Source: Micromussa lordhowensis (Eukaryota; Cnidaria; Anthozoa; Scleractinia; Lobophylliidae). From it: DNA of 64,000 nt. The notes under the pieces are model-generated. The model was not told the DNA's origin and did not search any database. It worked only from the letters and a program-made list of their open reading frames with translations. The stretch is from NCBI GenBank assembly GCA_964020085.1, contig OZ026599.1:29171033-29235032 (forward strand). Direction: 5' to 3'. The position numbers were made by a program, and so were the translations under genes. Every line of letters starts with the position of its first letter. Position 1 is the first letter of the stretch. This document shows, in pieces, positions 21,811 to 33,100 of this stretch.

Positions 21811-22063
21811 AACATTGAGAAAGTATGATCCCACAGACATGTGTGAACTTGATAAACAAGTTTTGGATGGAATTATTCAAGAGTACTGGAATAGACCAGA
21901 AACAATGTCTTTTGATACATTCTTCTTTTCTGAATACTTTTTGGATGATTTTACCAAAAAAGAAATCATATACATGGATATCAATGGCGATATACCATTT
22001 CAATTGATTTATTTTCCTCAAGATGATAAAGAGTTCGCAGCAGCTAGAAATGACACTAAATAG
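21749..22063 (+). CDS. Overlapping +1-frame ORF (104 aa), possible 3' part of a split gene
   Basis: ATG 21749 (AAGGATGATGAAG) starts a Lys-rich run and then a better-folded-looking acidic/aromatic sequence (M-C-E-L-D-K-Q-V-L-D-G-I-I-Q-E-Y-W, F-F-F-S-E-Y-F-L-D-D-F, I-Y-M-D-I-N-G-D-I-P-F). It overlaps the 113-aa gene by 62 nt from this ATG; the frame is open from 21668. Start and independence are uncertain. An ATTAAA about 30 nt after its TAG could end the transcript. Confidence 0.55.
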   Translation: MMKIKKKLPLTPSTAACVKIETLRKYDPTDMCELDKQVLDGIIQEYWNRPETMSFDTFFFSEYFLDDFTKKEIIYMDINGDIPFQLIYFPQDDKEFAAARNDTK

Positions 22064-22138
22064 TTCCACTTTATTTGTAAATGTGTTATTTACATTAAAT
22101 ATCTGTAAAAAACATATTGTGTTGTTTCATATTTTTTT

Positions 22139-22146
22139 AAAAAAAA
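22139..22146 (-). terminator. RNA polymerase III terminator (T8) after the tRNA-like gene
   Basis: Eight A on the + strand are eight T on the - strand, beginning at the base right after the tRNA discriminator position. A run of four or more T is the normal Pol III stop signal. Confidence 0.75.
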
Positions 22147-22219
22147 TGCCACAGTGAGGATTCGAACCCCAACCTCAATGGCCACAACATTGCGTGCTAA
22201 CCATTAACACTACTGTAGC
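22147..22219 (-). tRNA. tRNA-His (anticodon GTG) or tRNA-His-like gene, 73 nt
   Basis: Read on the - strand, GCTACAG pairs with the 3' CTGTGGC (one G-T) to make the 7-bp acceptor stem. A-box-like GTTAATGGTTAGCAC forms the D arm, and CAATG/CATTG form a 5-bp anticodon stem around the 7-base loop TTGTGGC with anticodon GTG (His). A T arm with GGTTCGAATCC (B box) has 5 bp including one G-T. The discriminator is A, CCA is not encoded, and a T8 terminator follows at once. Layout resembles animal tRNA-His. The D arm is somewhat unusual, so it may be a tRNA-derived element rather than a working tRNA. Confidence 0.8.
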
Positions 22220-22222
22220 TTT

Positions 22223-22271
22223 TCAGTAAGCTCAATGGTCGAATAATCCACTTGACCATCAAGCTCACTGA
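22223..22271. repeat. Imperfect inverted repeat (18-bp arms) upstream of the tRNA-like gene
   Basis: TCAGTAAGCTCAATGGTC (22223-22240) pairs with GACCATCAAGCTCACTGA (22254-22271) with three mismatches around a 13-base loop. It begins three bases before the 5' end of the tRNA-like gene on the - strand. Purpose unknown. Confidence 0.8.
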
Positions 22272-22488
22272 AGGATTTGCTCAAACATTTAACATTATGT
22301 ATGGTAATATATGGTATGAATTCGTTACAAAAAGAAGTGAGGTCAAGTGTCAAGACAGGTGCGTGTTACAATTGCTCCCGCGCCCAGGAAGATAATCCTG
22401 TCTTTCCGGACCTCACACTTATCATCCATTTTTTTCATGTCTATATAGGATTCAACTGATATTTTTGCCTCCTTGTGGTAGTCCGATT
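22272..22488. other. Right subterminal region without a clear gene
   Basis: I see no convincing gene between the hairpin and the right TIR. A loose inverted pair (GAGGTCAAGTGTCAAGACAGG near 22340 and CCTGTCTTTCCGGACCTC near 22397) could fold. The short open frames here lack TATA boxes and good composition. Confidence 0.6.
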
Positions 22489-22661
22489 TGTTGTGCGCAG
22501 GCGCGACTCGGCCCCAGTAGCGCACTCGGTATTCAAGATGGCGCTGGAATGGAATGTGAGAATGGAATGTGCTAGCTGCATTCTGATTGGTCCATTTTGG
22601 TCACGTGGTATTAATCCTGCTCTCTGATTGGTTATGACCCAGAGGCGCGTACTGTACTACT
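22489..22661 (-). repeat. Right terminal inverted repeat (173 bp)
   Basis: Inverted copy of 661-833 ending TACTGTACTACT at 22661, with one mismatch. Similarity begins at TGTTGT (22489). It contains the same CCAAT boxes, E-box, YY1-like and NRF1-like motifs in inverted order. Confidence 0.95.
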
Positions 22662-22667
22662 TTAGAG
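22662..22667. repeat. Target-site duplication, right copy
   Basis: TTAGAG, identical to 655-660, followed directly by GCGCGGTTTGCAG, the normal continuation of the satellite monomer. Confidence 0.95.
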
Positions 22668-23472
22668 GCGCGGTTTGCAGCAAAATGTTGTGCTAGGTTG
22701 GCACTTCAAGGAAATCCTAGTTAGGACATGATGGCATTCGCGCAAGGGTGTTTTTTCTGGCCTTCTTTTTGCAGGAGTTTGACCTGCTCCCAACTTTGCA
22801 GAATTTCAGAAAACGCGCGCTGGGGGTCCCCTTGGCAAATTTGACATAGCTCGGCTCCACGGGCACTTTTAGAGGCATGGTTTGCAGCAAAATGTTGTGC
22901 TAGGTTGGCACTTCAAGGAATTTTTAGTTAGGACATGATGGCATTCGCGCCAGGTTTTTTTTTGGCCTTCATTTTGCAGGAGTTTGACCTGCTCCCAACT
23001 TTGCAGAATTTCAGAAAAGGCGCGCTGGGGGTCCCCTTGGCATATTTGACATAGCTCGGCTCCACGGGCATTTTTAGAGGCGCGGTTTGCAGCAAAATGT
23101 TGTGCTAGGTTGGCACTTGAAGGAAATGTTAGTTAGGACATGATGGCATTCGCGCCAGGGTGTTTTTCCTGGCCTTCTTTTTGCAGGAGTTTGAGCTGCT
23201 CCCAACTTTGCAGAATTTGAGAAAACGCGCGCTGGGGGTCCCCTTGACAAATTTGACATAGCTCGGCTCCACGGGCACTTTTAGAGGCGCGGTTTGCAGC
23301 AAAATGTTGTGCCAGGTTGGCACTTCAAGAAAATTTTAGTTAGGACATGATGGCATTCGCGCCAGGGTGTTTTTTCTGGCCTTTTTTTTGCAGGAGTTTG
23401 ACCTGCTCCCAACTTTGCAGAATTTCAGAAAACGCGCGCTGGGGGTCCCCTTGGCAAATTTGACATAGCTCG

Positions 23473-23512
23473 GCTCCACGGGCACTTTTAGAGCTCCACG
23501 GGCACTTTTAGA
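23473..23512. repeat. 20-bp tandem duplication within a monomer (shared with 27.2 kb)
   Basis: GCTCCACGGGCACTTTTAGA is doubled here and again near 27,219-27,258, inside matching neighbouring monomers. The two regions are 3,746 bp apart and come from one segmental duplication of part of the array. Confidence 0.75.
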
Positions 23513-26500
23513 GGCGCGGTTTGCAGGAAAATGTTGTGCTAGGTTGGCACTTCAAGGAAATTCTAGTTAGGACATGATGGCATTCGCGCCAGGGTGTTTT
23601 TTCTGGCCTTCTTTTTGCAGGAGTTTGACCTGCTCCCAACTTTGCAGAATTTCAGAAAACGCGCGCTGGGGGTCCCCTTGGCAAAATTGACATAGCTCGG
23701 CTCCACGGGCACTTTTAGAGGCGTGGTTTGCAGCAAAATGTTGTGCTAGGTTGGCACTTTAAGGAAATCGTAGTTAAGACATGATGGCATTCGCGCCAGG
23801 GTGTTTCTTTGGCCTTCTTTTTGCAGGAGTTTGACCTGCTCCCAACTTTGCAGAATTTCAGAAAACGCGCGCTGGGGGTCCCCTTGGCAAATTTGACATA
23901 GCTCGGCTTCACGGGCACTTTTAGAGGCGCGGTTTGCAGCAAAATGTTGTGCTAGGTTGGCACTTGAAGGAAATTTAAGTTACGACATGATGGCATTCGC
24001 GCCAGGGTGTTTTGTTTTAGCCTTCTTTTTGCAGGAGTTTGACCTGCTCCCAACTTTGCAGAATTTTAGAAAACGCGCGCTGGGGGTCCCCTTGGAAAAT
24101 TTGACATAGCTCGGCTCCACGGGCACTTTTAGAGGCGCGGTTTGCAGCAAAATGTTGTGCTAGGTTGGCACTTTAAGGAAGTTCTAGTTAGGACATGATG
24201 GCATCCGCGCCAGGGTGTTTTTACTGGCCTTCTTTTTGCAGGAGTTTGACCTGCTCCCAACTTTTCAGAATTTCAGAAAACGCGCGCTGGGGGTCCCCTT
24301 GGCAAATTTGACATAGCTCGGCTCCACGGGCACTTTTAGAGGCGCAGTTTGCAGCAAAATGTTGTGCTAGGTTGGCACTTCAAGGAAATCCTAGTTACGA
24401 CATGATGGTATTCGCGCCAAGGTGTTTTTTCTGGCCTTCTTTTTTCAGGAGTTTGACCTGGTCCCAACTTTGCAGAATTTCAGAAAACGCGCGCTGGGGG
24501 TCCCCTTGGCAAATTTGACATAGCTCGGCTCCACCGGCACTTTTAGAGGCGCGGTTTGCAGCAAAATGTTGTGCTAGGCTGGCACTTTAAGGAAATTGTA
24601 GTTAGGACATGATGGCATTCGCGCCAGGGTGTTTTTTCTGGCCTTCTTTTTGCAGGAGTTTGACCTGCTCCCAACTTTGTAGAATTTCAGAAAACGCGCG
24701 CTGGGGGTCCCCTTGGCAAATTTGACATAGCTCGGCTCCTCGGGCACTTTTAGAGGCGCAGTTTGCAGCAAAAAGTTGTGTTACGTTCGCACTTCAAGGA
24801 AATTGTAGTTAGGACATGATGGAAATTCGCGCCAGGGTGTTTTTTCTGGCCTTCTTTTTTCAGGAGTTTGACCTGCTCCCAACTTTGCAGAATTTCAGAA
24901 AACGCGCGCTGGGGGTCCCCTTGGCAAATTTGACATAGCTCGGCTCCACGGGCACTTTTAGAGGCGTGGTTTGCAGCAAAATGTTGTGCTAGGTTGGCAC
25001 TTGAAGGAAATTTTAGTTAGGACATGATGGCATTCGCGCCAGGGTGTTTTTTCTGCCCTTGTTTTTGCAGGAGTCTGACGTGCTCCCAACTTTGCAGAAT
25101 TTCAGAAAACGCGCGCTGAGGGTCCCCTTGGCAAATTTGACATAGCTCGGCTCCACGGGCACTTTTAGAGGCGCGGTTTGCAGCAAAATGTTGTGCTAAG
25201 TTGGCACTTGAAGGAAATTTTAGTTAGGACATGATGGCATTCGCGGCAGGGTGTTTTTTCTGGCCTTCTTTTTGCAGGAGTTTGACCTGCTCCCAACTTT
25301 GCAGAATTTCAGAAAACGCGCGCTGGGGGCCCCCTTGGCAAATTTGACATAGCTCGGCTCCACGGGCACTTTTAGAGGCGCGGTTTGCAGCAAAATGTTG
25401 CGCTAGGTTGGCACTTTACGGAAATCGTAGTTAGGACATGATGGAAATTCGCGCCAGGGTGTTTTTTCTGGCCTTCTTTTTGCAGGAGTTTGACCTGCTC
25501 CCAACTTTGCAGAATTTCAGAAAAGGCGCTTTGGGGGTCCCCTTGGCAAATTTGACATAGCTCGGCTCCACGGGCACTTTTAGAGGCGCGGTTAGCAGCA
25601 AAATGTGGTGCTAGGTTGGCACTTTAAGGAAATTCTAGTTAGAACATGATGGCATTCGCGCCAGGGTGTTTTTTCTGGCCTTCTTTTTGCAGGAGTTTGA
25701 CCTGCTCCCAACTTTGCAGAATTTCAGAAAAGGGGCGCTGGGAGTCCCCTTGGCAAATTTGACATAGCTCGGCTCTACGGGCACTTTTAGAGGCGCGGTT
25801 TGCAGCAAAATGTTGTGCTAGGTTGGCACTTGAAGGAAATTTTAGTTAGGACATGATGGCATTCGCGCCAGGGTGTTTTTTCTTGCCTTCTTTTTGCAGG
25901 AGTTTGACCTGCTCCCAACTTTGCAGAATCTCAGAAAACGCGCGCTGGGGGTCCCCTTGGCAAATTTGACATAGCTCGGCTCCACGGGCACTTTTAGAGG
26001 CGCGGTTTGCAGCAAAATGTTGTGCTAGGTTGGCACTTCAAGGAAGTCCTAGTCACGACATGATGGCATTCGCGACAGGGTGTTTTTATTGGCCTTCTTT
26101 TTGCAGGAGTTTGACCTGCTCCCAACTTTGCAGAATTTCAGAAAACGCGCGCTGGGGGTCCCCTTGGCAAATTTGACATAGCTCGGCTCCACGGGCACTT
26201 TTAGAGGCGCGGTTTGCAGCAAAATGTTGTGCTAGGTTGGCACTTTAAGGAAGTCCTAGTTAGGACATGATGGCATTCGCGCCAGGGTGTTTTTACTGGC
26301 CTTCTTTTTGCAGGAGTTTGACCTGCTCCCAACTTTGCAGAATTTCAGAAAACGCGCGCTGGGGGTCCCCTTGGCAAATTTGACATAGCTCGGCTCCACG
26401 GGCACTTTTAGAAACGCGGTCTGCAGCAAAATGTTGTGCTAGGTTGGCACTTTAAGGAAATCGTAGTTAGAACATGATGGCATTCGCGCAAGGGTGTTTT

Positions 26501-29500
26501 TTCTGGCCTTCTTTTTGCAGGCGTTTGACCTGCTCCCAACTTTGCAGAATTTCAGAAAACGCGCGCTGGGGGTCCCCTTGGCAAATTTGACATAGCTCGG
26601 CTCCACGGGCACTTTTAGAGGCACGGTTTGCAGCAAAATGTTGTGCTAGGTTGGCACTTCAAGGAATTTTTAGTTAGGACATGATGGCATTCGCGCCAGG
26701 TTTTTTTTTGGCCTTCATTTTGCAGGAGTTTGACCTGCTCCCAACTTTGCAGAAATTCAGAAAAGGCGCGCTGGGGGTCCCCTTGGCATATTTGACATAG
26801 CTCGGCTCCACGGGCATTTTTAGAGGCGCGGTTTGCAGCAAAATGTTGTGCTAGGTTGGCCCTTGAAGGAAATTCTAGTTAGGACATGATGGCATTCGCG
26901 CCAGGGTGTTTTTCCTGGCCTTCTTTTTGCAGGAGTTTGAGCTGCTCCCAACTTTGCAGAATTTCAGAAAACGCGCGCTGGGGGTCCCCTTGGCAAATTT
27001 GACATAGCTCGGCTCCACGGGCACTTTTAGAGGCGCGGTTTGCAGCAAAATGTTGTGCCAGGTTGGCACTTCAAGAAAATTTTAGTTAGGCCATGATGGC
27101 ATTCGCGCCAGGGTGTTTTTTCTGGCCTTCTTTTTGCAGGAGTTTGACCTGCTCCCAACTTTGCAGAATTTCAGAAAACGCGCGCTGGGGGTCCCCTTGG
27201 CAAATTTGACATAGCTCGGCTCCACGGGCACTTTTAGAGCTCCACGGGCACTTTTAGAGGCGCGGTTTGCAGCAAAATGTTGTGCTAGGTTGGCACTTCA
27301 AGGAAATTCTAGTTAGGACATGATGGCATTCGCACCAGGGTGTTTTTTCTGGCCTTCTTTTTGCAAGAGTTTGACCTGCTCCCAACTTTGCAGAATTTCA
27401 GAAAACGCGCGCTGGGGGTCCCCTTGGCAAATTTGACATAGCTCGGCTCCACCGGCACTTTTAGAGGCGCGGTTTGCAGCAAAATGTTGTGCTAGGCTGG
27501 CACTTTGAGGAAATGTTAGTTAGGACATGATGGCATTCGCGCCAGGGTGTTTTTTCTGGCCTTCTTTTTGCAGGAGTTTGACCTGCTCCCAACTTTGTAG
27601 AATTTCAGAAAACGCGCGCTGGGGGTCCCCTTGGCAAATTTGACATAGCTCGGCTCCTCGGGCACTTTTAGAGGCGCGGTTTGCAGCAAAAAGTTGTGTT
27701 ACGTTCGCACTTCAAGGAAATCGTAGTTAGGACGTGATGGAAATTCGCGCCAGGGTGTTTTTTCTGGCCTTCTTTTTTCAGGAGTTTGACCTGCTCCCAA
27801 CTTTGCAGAATTTCAGAAACGCGCGCTGGGGGTCCCCTTGGCAAATTTGACATAGCTCGGCTCCACGGGCACTTTTAGAGGCGCGGTTTGCCGCAAAATG
27901 TTGTGCTAGGTTGGCACTTGAAGGAAATTTTAGTTAGGACATGATGGCATTCGCGCCAGGGTGTTTTTTCTGCCCTTGTTTTTGCAGGAGTCTGACGTGC
28001 TCCCAACTTTGCAGAATTTCAGAAAACGCGCGCTGAGGGTCCCCTTGGCAAATTTGACATAGCTCGGCTCCACGGGCACTTTTAGAGGCGCGGTTTGCAG
28101 CAAAATGTTGTGCTAGGTTGGCACTTCAAGGAAGTCCTAGTCACGACATGATGGCATTCGCGACAGGGTGTTTTTACTGGCCTTCTTTTTGCAGGAGTTT
28201 GACCTGTCGCCAACTTTGCAGAATTTCAGAAAACGCGCGCTGGGGGTCCCCTTGGCAAATTTGACATAGCTCGGCTCCACGGGCACTTTAAGAGGCGCGG
28301 TTTGCAGCAAAATGTTGTGCTAGGTTGGCACTTCAAGGAAATTTTAAGTAGGACATGATGGCATTCGCGCCAGGGTGTTTTTTCTTGCCTTCTTTTTGCA
28401 CGAGTTTGACCTGCTCCCAACTTTGCAGAATCTCAGAAAACGCGCGCTGGGGGTCCCCTTGGCAAATTTGACATAGCTCGGCTCCACGGGCACTTTTAGA
28501 GGCGCGGTTTGCAGCAAAATGTTGTGCTAGGTTGGCACTTCAAGGAAGTCCTAGTCACGACATGATGGCATTCGCGACAGGGTGTTTTTACTGGCCTTCT
28601 TTTTGCAGGAGTTTGACCTGCTGCCAACTTTGCAGAATTTCAGAAAACGCGCGCTGGGGGTCCCCTTGGCAAATTTGACATAGCTCGGCTCCACGGGCAC
28701 TTTAAGAGGCGCAGTTTGCAGCAAAATGTTGTGCTAGGTTGGCACTTCAAGGGAATTTTAGTTAGGATATAATGGCATTCGCGCCAGGGTGTTTTTTCTG
28801 GCCTTCTTTTTGCAGGAGTTTGACCTGCTCCCAACTTTGCAGAATTTCAGAAAACGTGCGCTGGGGGTCCCCTTAGCAAATTTGACATAGCTCGGCTCCC
28901 CGGGCACTTTTAGAGGCGCGGTTTGCAGCAAAATGTTGTGCTCGGTTGGCACTTCAAGGAAATTTTAGTTAGGACATGATGACATTCGCGCCAGGGTGTT
29001 TTTTTTGGCCTTCTTTTTGCAGGAGTTTGACCTGCTCCCAACTTTGCAGAACTTCAGAAAACGCGCGCTGGGGGTCCCCTTGGCAAATTTGACATAGCTC
29101 GGCTCCACGGGCACTTTTAGCGGCGCAGTTTGCAGCAAAATGTTGTGCTAGGTTGACACTTTAAGGAAATTTAAGTTAGGACATGATGGAATTCGCGCCA
29201 GGGTGTTTTTTCTGGCCTTCTTTTTGGAGGAGTTTGACCTGCTCCCAACTTTGCAGAATTTTAGAAAACGCGCGCTGGGGGTCCCCTTGGCAAATTTGAC
29301 ATAGCTCGGCTCCACGGGCACTTTTAGAGGCGCGGTTTGCAGCAAAATGTTGTGCTAGGTTGGCACTTTAAGGAAATTTTTGTTAGGACATGATGGCGTT
29401 CGCGCCAGGGTAATTTTTCTGGCCTTCTTTTTGCAGGAGTTTGACCTGCTCCCAACTTTGCAGAATTTCAGAAAACGCGCGCTGGGGGTCCCCTTGGCAA

Positions 29501-30159
29501 ATTTGACATAGCTCGGCTCCACGGGCACTTTTAGAGGCGCGGTTTGCAGCAAAATGTTGTGCTAGGTTGGCACTTTAAGGAAATCTTAGTTAGGACATGA
29601 TGGCATTCGCGTCAGGGTGTTTTTTCTGGCCTTCTTTTTGCAGGAGTTTGGCCTGCTCTCAACTTTACAGAATTTCAGAAAACGCGCGCTGGGGGTCCCC
29701 TTGGCAAATTTGACATAGCTCGGCTCCACGGGCACTTTTAGAGGCGCGGTTTGCAGCAAAATGTTGTGCTAGGTTGGCACTTTAAGGAAATTTTTGTTAG
29801 GACATGATGGCATTCGCGTCAGGGTGTTTTTTCTGGCCTTCTTTTTGCAGGAGTTTGACCTGCTCCCAACTTTACAGAATTTCAGAAAACGCGCGCTGGG
29901 GGTCCCCTTGGCAAATTTGACATAGCTCGGCTCCACGGGCACTTTTAGAGGCCCAGTTTGCAGCAAAATGTTGTGCTAGGTTAGCACTTTAAGGAAATTG
30001 AAGTTAGAACATGATGGCATTCGCGCCAGGGTCTTTTTTCTGGCCTTCGTTTTGCAGGAGTTTGACCTGCTCCCAACTTTGCAGAATTTCAGAAAACGCG
30101 CGCTGGGGGTCCCCTTGGCAAATTTGACATAGCTCAGCTCCACGAACACTTTTAGAGGC

Positions 30160-33100
30160 GCGGTTTGCAGCAAAATGTTGTGCTAGGTTGGCACTTTAAG
30201 GAAATTCTAGTTAAGACATGATGGCATTCGCGCCAGGGTGTTTTTTCTGGCCTTATTTTTGCAGGAGTTTGACCTGCTCCCAACTTTGCAGAATTTCAGA
30301 AAACGCGCGCTGGGGGTCCCCTTGGCAAATTTGACATAGCTCGGCTCCACGGGCACTTTTAGAGGCGCGGTTTGCAGCAAAATGTTGTGCTAGGTTGGCA
30401 CTTTAAGGAAATTTTAGTTAGGACATGATGGCGTTCGCGCCAGGGTAATTTTTCTGGCCTTCTTTTTGCAGGAGTTTGACCTGCTCCCAACTTTGCAGAA
30501 TTTCAGAAAACGCGCGCTGGGGGTCCCCTTGGCAAATTTGACATAGCTCGGCTCCACGGGCACTTTTAGAGGCGCGGTTTGCAGCAAAATGTTGTGCTAG
30601 GTTAGCACTTCAAGGAAATCTTAGTTAGGACATGATGGCATTCGCGCCAGGGTGTTTTTTCTGGCCTTCTTTTTGCAGGAGTTTGACCTGCTCCCAACTT
30701 TGCAGAATTTCAGAAAACGCGCGCTGGGGGTCCCCTTGGCAAATTTGACATACCTCGGCTCCACGGGCACTTTTAGAGGCGCAGTTTGCAGCAAAATGTT
30801 GTGCTAGGTTGACACTTTAAGGAAATTTAAGTTAGGACATGATGGCATTCGCGCCAGGGTGTTTTTTTTGGCCTTCTTTTTGCAGGAGTTTAACCTGCTC
30901 CCAACTTTGCAGAATTTCAGAAAACGCGCGCTGGGGGTCCCCTTGGCAAATTTGACATAGCTCGGCTCCACGGGCACTTTTAGAGGCGCAGTTTGCAGCA
31001 AAATGTTGTGCTAGGTTAGCACTTTAAGGAAATCGTAGTTACGACATGATGGCATTCGCGCCAGGGTGTTTTTTCTGGCAATCGTTTGGCAGGAGTTTGA
31101 CCTGCTCCCAACTTTGCAGAATTTCAGAAAACGCGCGCTGGGGGTCCCCTTGGCAAATTTGACATAGCTCAGCTCCACGAACACTTTTAGAGGCGCGGTT
31201 TGCAGCAAAATGTTGTGCTAGGTTGGCACTTTAAGGAAATTTTAGTTAAGACATGATGGCATTCCCGCCAGGGTGTTTTTTCTGGCCTTCGTTTTGCAGG
31301 AGTTTGACCTGCTCCCAACTTTGCAGAATTTCAGAAAACGCGCGCTGGGGGTCCCCTTGGCAAATTTGACATAACTCGGCTCCACGGGTATTTTTAGAGG
31401 CGCGATTTGCAGCAAAATCTTGTGCTAGGTTGGCACTTTAAGGAAATGTTAGTTAGGACATGATGACATTTGCGCCAGGGTGTTTTTTCTGGCCTTCTTT
31501 TTGGAGGAGTTTGACCTGCTCCCAAATTTGCAGAAGTTCAGAAAACGCGCGCTGGGGGTCCCCTTGGCAAATTTGACATAGCTCGGCTCCACGGGCACTT
31601 TTAGAGGCGCGGTTTGCAGCAAAATGTTGTGCTAGGTTGGCACTTTAAGGAAATTTTAGTTAGGACATGATGGCGTTCGTGCCAGGGTAATTTTTCTGGC
31701 CTTCTTTTTGCAGGAGTTTGACCTGCTCCCAACTTTGCAGAATTTCAGAAAACGCGCGCTGGGGGTCCCCTTGGCAAATTTGACATATCTCGGCTCCACG
31801 GGCACTTCTAGAGGCGCGGTTTGCAGCAAAATGTTGTGCTAGGTTGGCACTTTAAGGAAACGTTAGTTAGGACATGATGGCATTCGTGTCAGGGTGTTTT
31901 TTCTGGCCTTCTTTTTGCAGGAGTTTGACCTGCTCTCAACTTTACAGAATTTCAGAAAACGCGCGCTGGGGGTCCCCTTGGCAAATTTGAAATAGCTCGG
32001 CTCCACGGGCACTTTTAGAGGCCCAGTTTGCAGCAAAATGTTGTGCTAGGTTAGCACTTTAAGGAAATCGTAGTTAGAACATGATGGCATTCGCGCCAGG
32101 GTGTTTTTTCTGGCCTTCGTTTTGCAGGAGTTTGACCTGCTCCCAACTTTGCAGAATTTCAGAAAACGCGCGCTGGGGGTTTCCTTGGCAAATTTGACAT
32201 AGCTCAGCTCCACGAACACTTTTAGAGGCGCGGTTTGCAGCAAAATGTTGTGCTAGGTTGGCACTTTAAGGAAATTTTAGTTAAGACATGATGGCATTCG
32301 CGCGAGGGTGTTTTTTCTGGCCTTCTTTTTGGAGGAGTTTGACCTGCTCCCAACTTTGCAGAATTTCAGAAAACGCGCGCTGGGGGTCCCCTTGGCAAAT
32401 TTGACATAGCTCAGCTCCACGAACACTTTTAGAGGCGCGGTTTGCAGCAAAATGTTGTGCTAGGTTGGCACTTTAAGGAAATTCTAGTTAAGACATGATG
32501 GCATTCGCGCCAGGGTGTTTTTTCTGGCCTTATTTTTGCAGGAGTTTGACCTGCTCCCAACTTTGCAGAATTTCAGAAAACGCGCGCTGGGGGTCCCCTT
32601 GGCAAATTTGACATAGCTCGGCTCCACGGGCACTTTTAGAGGCGCGGTTTGCAGCAAAATGTTGTGCTAGGTTGGCACTTTAAGGAAATTTTAGTTAGGA
32701 CATGATGGCGTTCGCGCCAGGGTAATTTTTCTGGCCTTCTTTTTGCAGGAGTTTGACCTGCTCCCAACTTTGCAGAATTTCAGAAAACGCGCGCTGGGGG
32801 TCCCCTTGGCAAATTTGACATAGCTCGGCTCCACGGGCACTTTTAGAGGCGCGGTTTGCAGCAAAATGTTGTGCTAGGTTAGCACTTCAAGGAAATCTTA
32901 GTTAGGACATGATGGCATTCGCGCCAGGGTGTTTTTTCTGGCCTTCTTTTTGCAGGAGTTTGACCTGCTCCCAACTTTGCAGAATTTCAGAAAACGCGCG
33001 CTGGGGGTCCCCTTGGCAAATTTGACATACCTCGGCTCCACGGGCACTTTTAGAGGCGCAGTTTGCAGCAAAATGTTGTGCTAGGTTGACACTTTAAGGA

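Larger units (their letters stand above)
661..22661. mobile_element. Complete Polinton/Maverick element, 22,001 bp
   Basis: The element has 173-bp TIRs starting 5'-AG and ending CT-3', a perfect 6-bp TSD, and the full hallmark gene set: protein-primed family B polymerase, retroviral-type integrase with chromodomain, adenain-like protease, FtsK/HerA-like packaging ATPase, double-jelly-roll major capsid protein and minor capsid protein. All six core genes are open reading frames without visible breaks, which suggests a recent and possibly competent copy. Accessory cargo includes two RING genes, a GRF zinc-finger gene, a PLA2 protein and a tRNA-like gene. Base composition is more AT-rich than the surrounding satellite. 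Confidence 0.97.
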
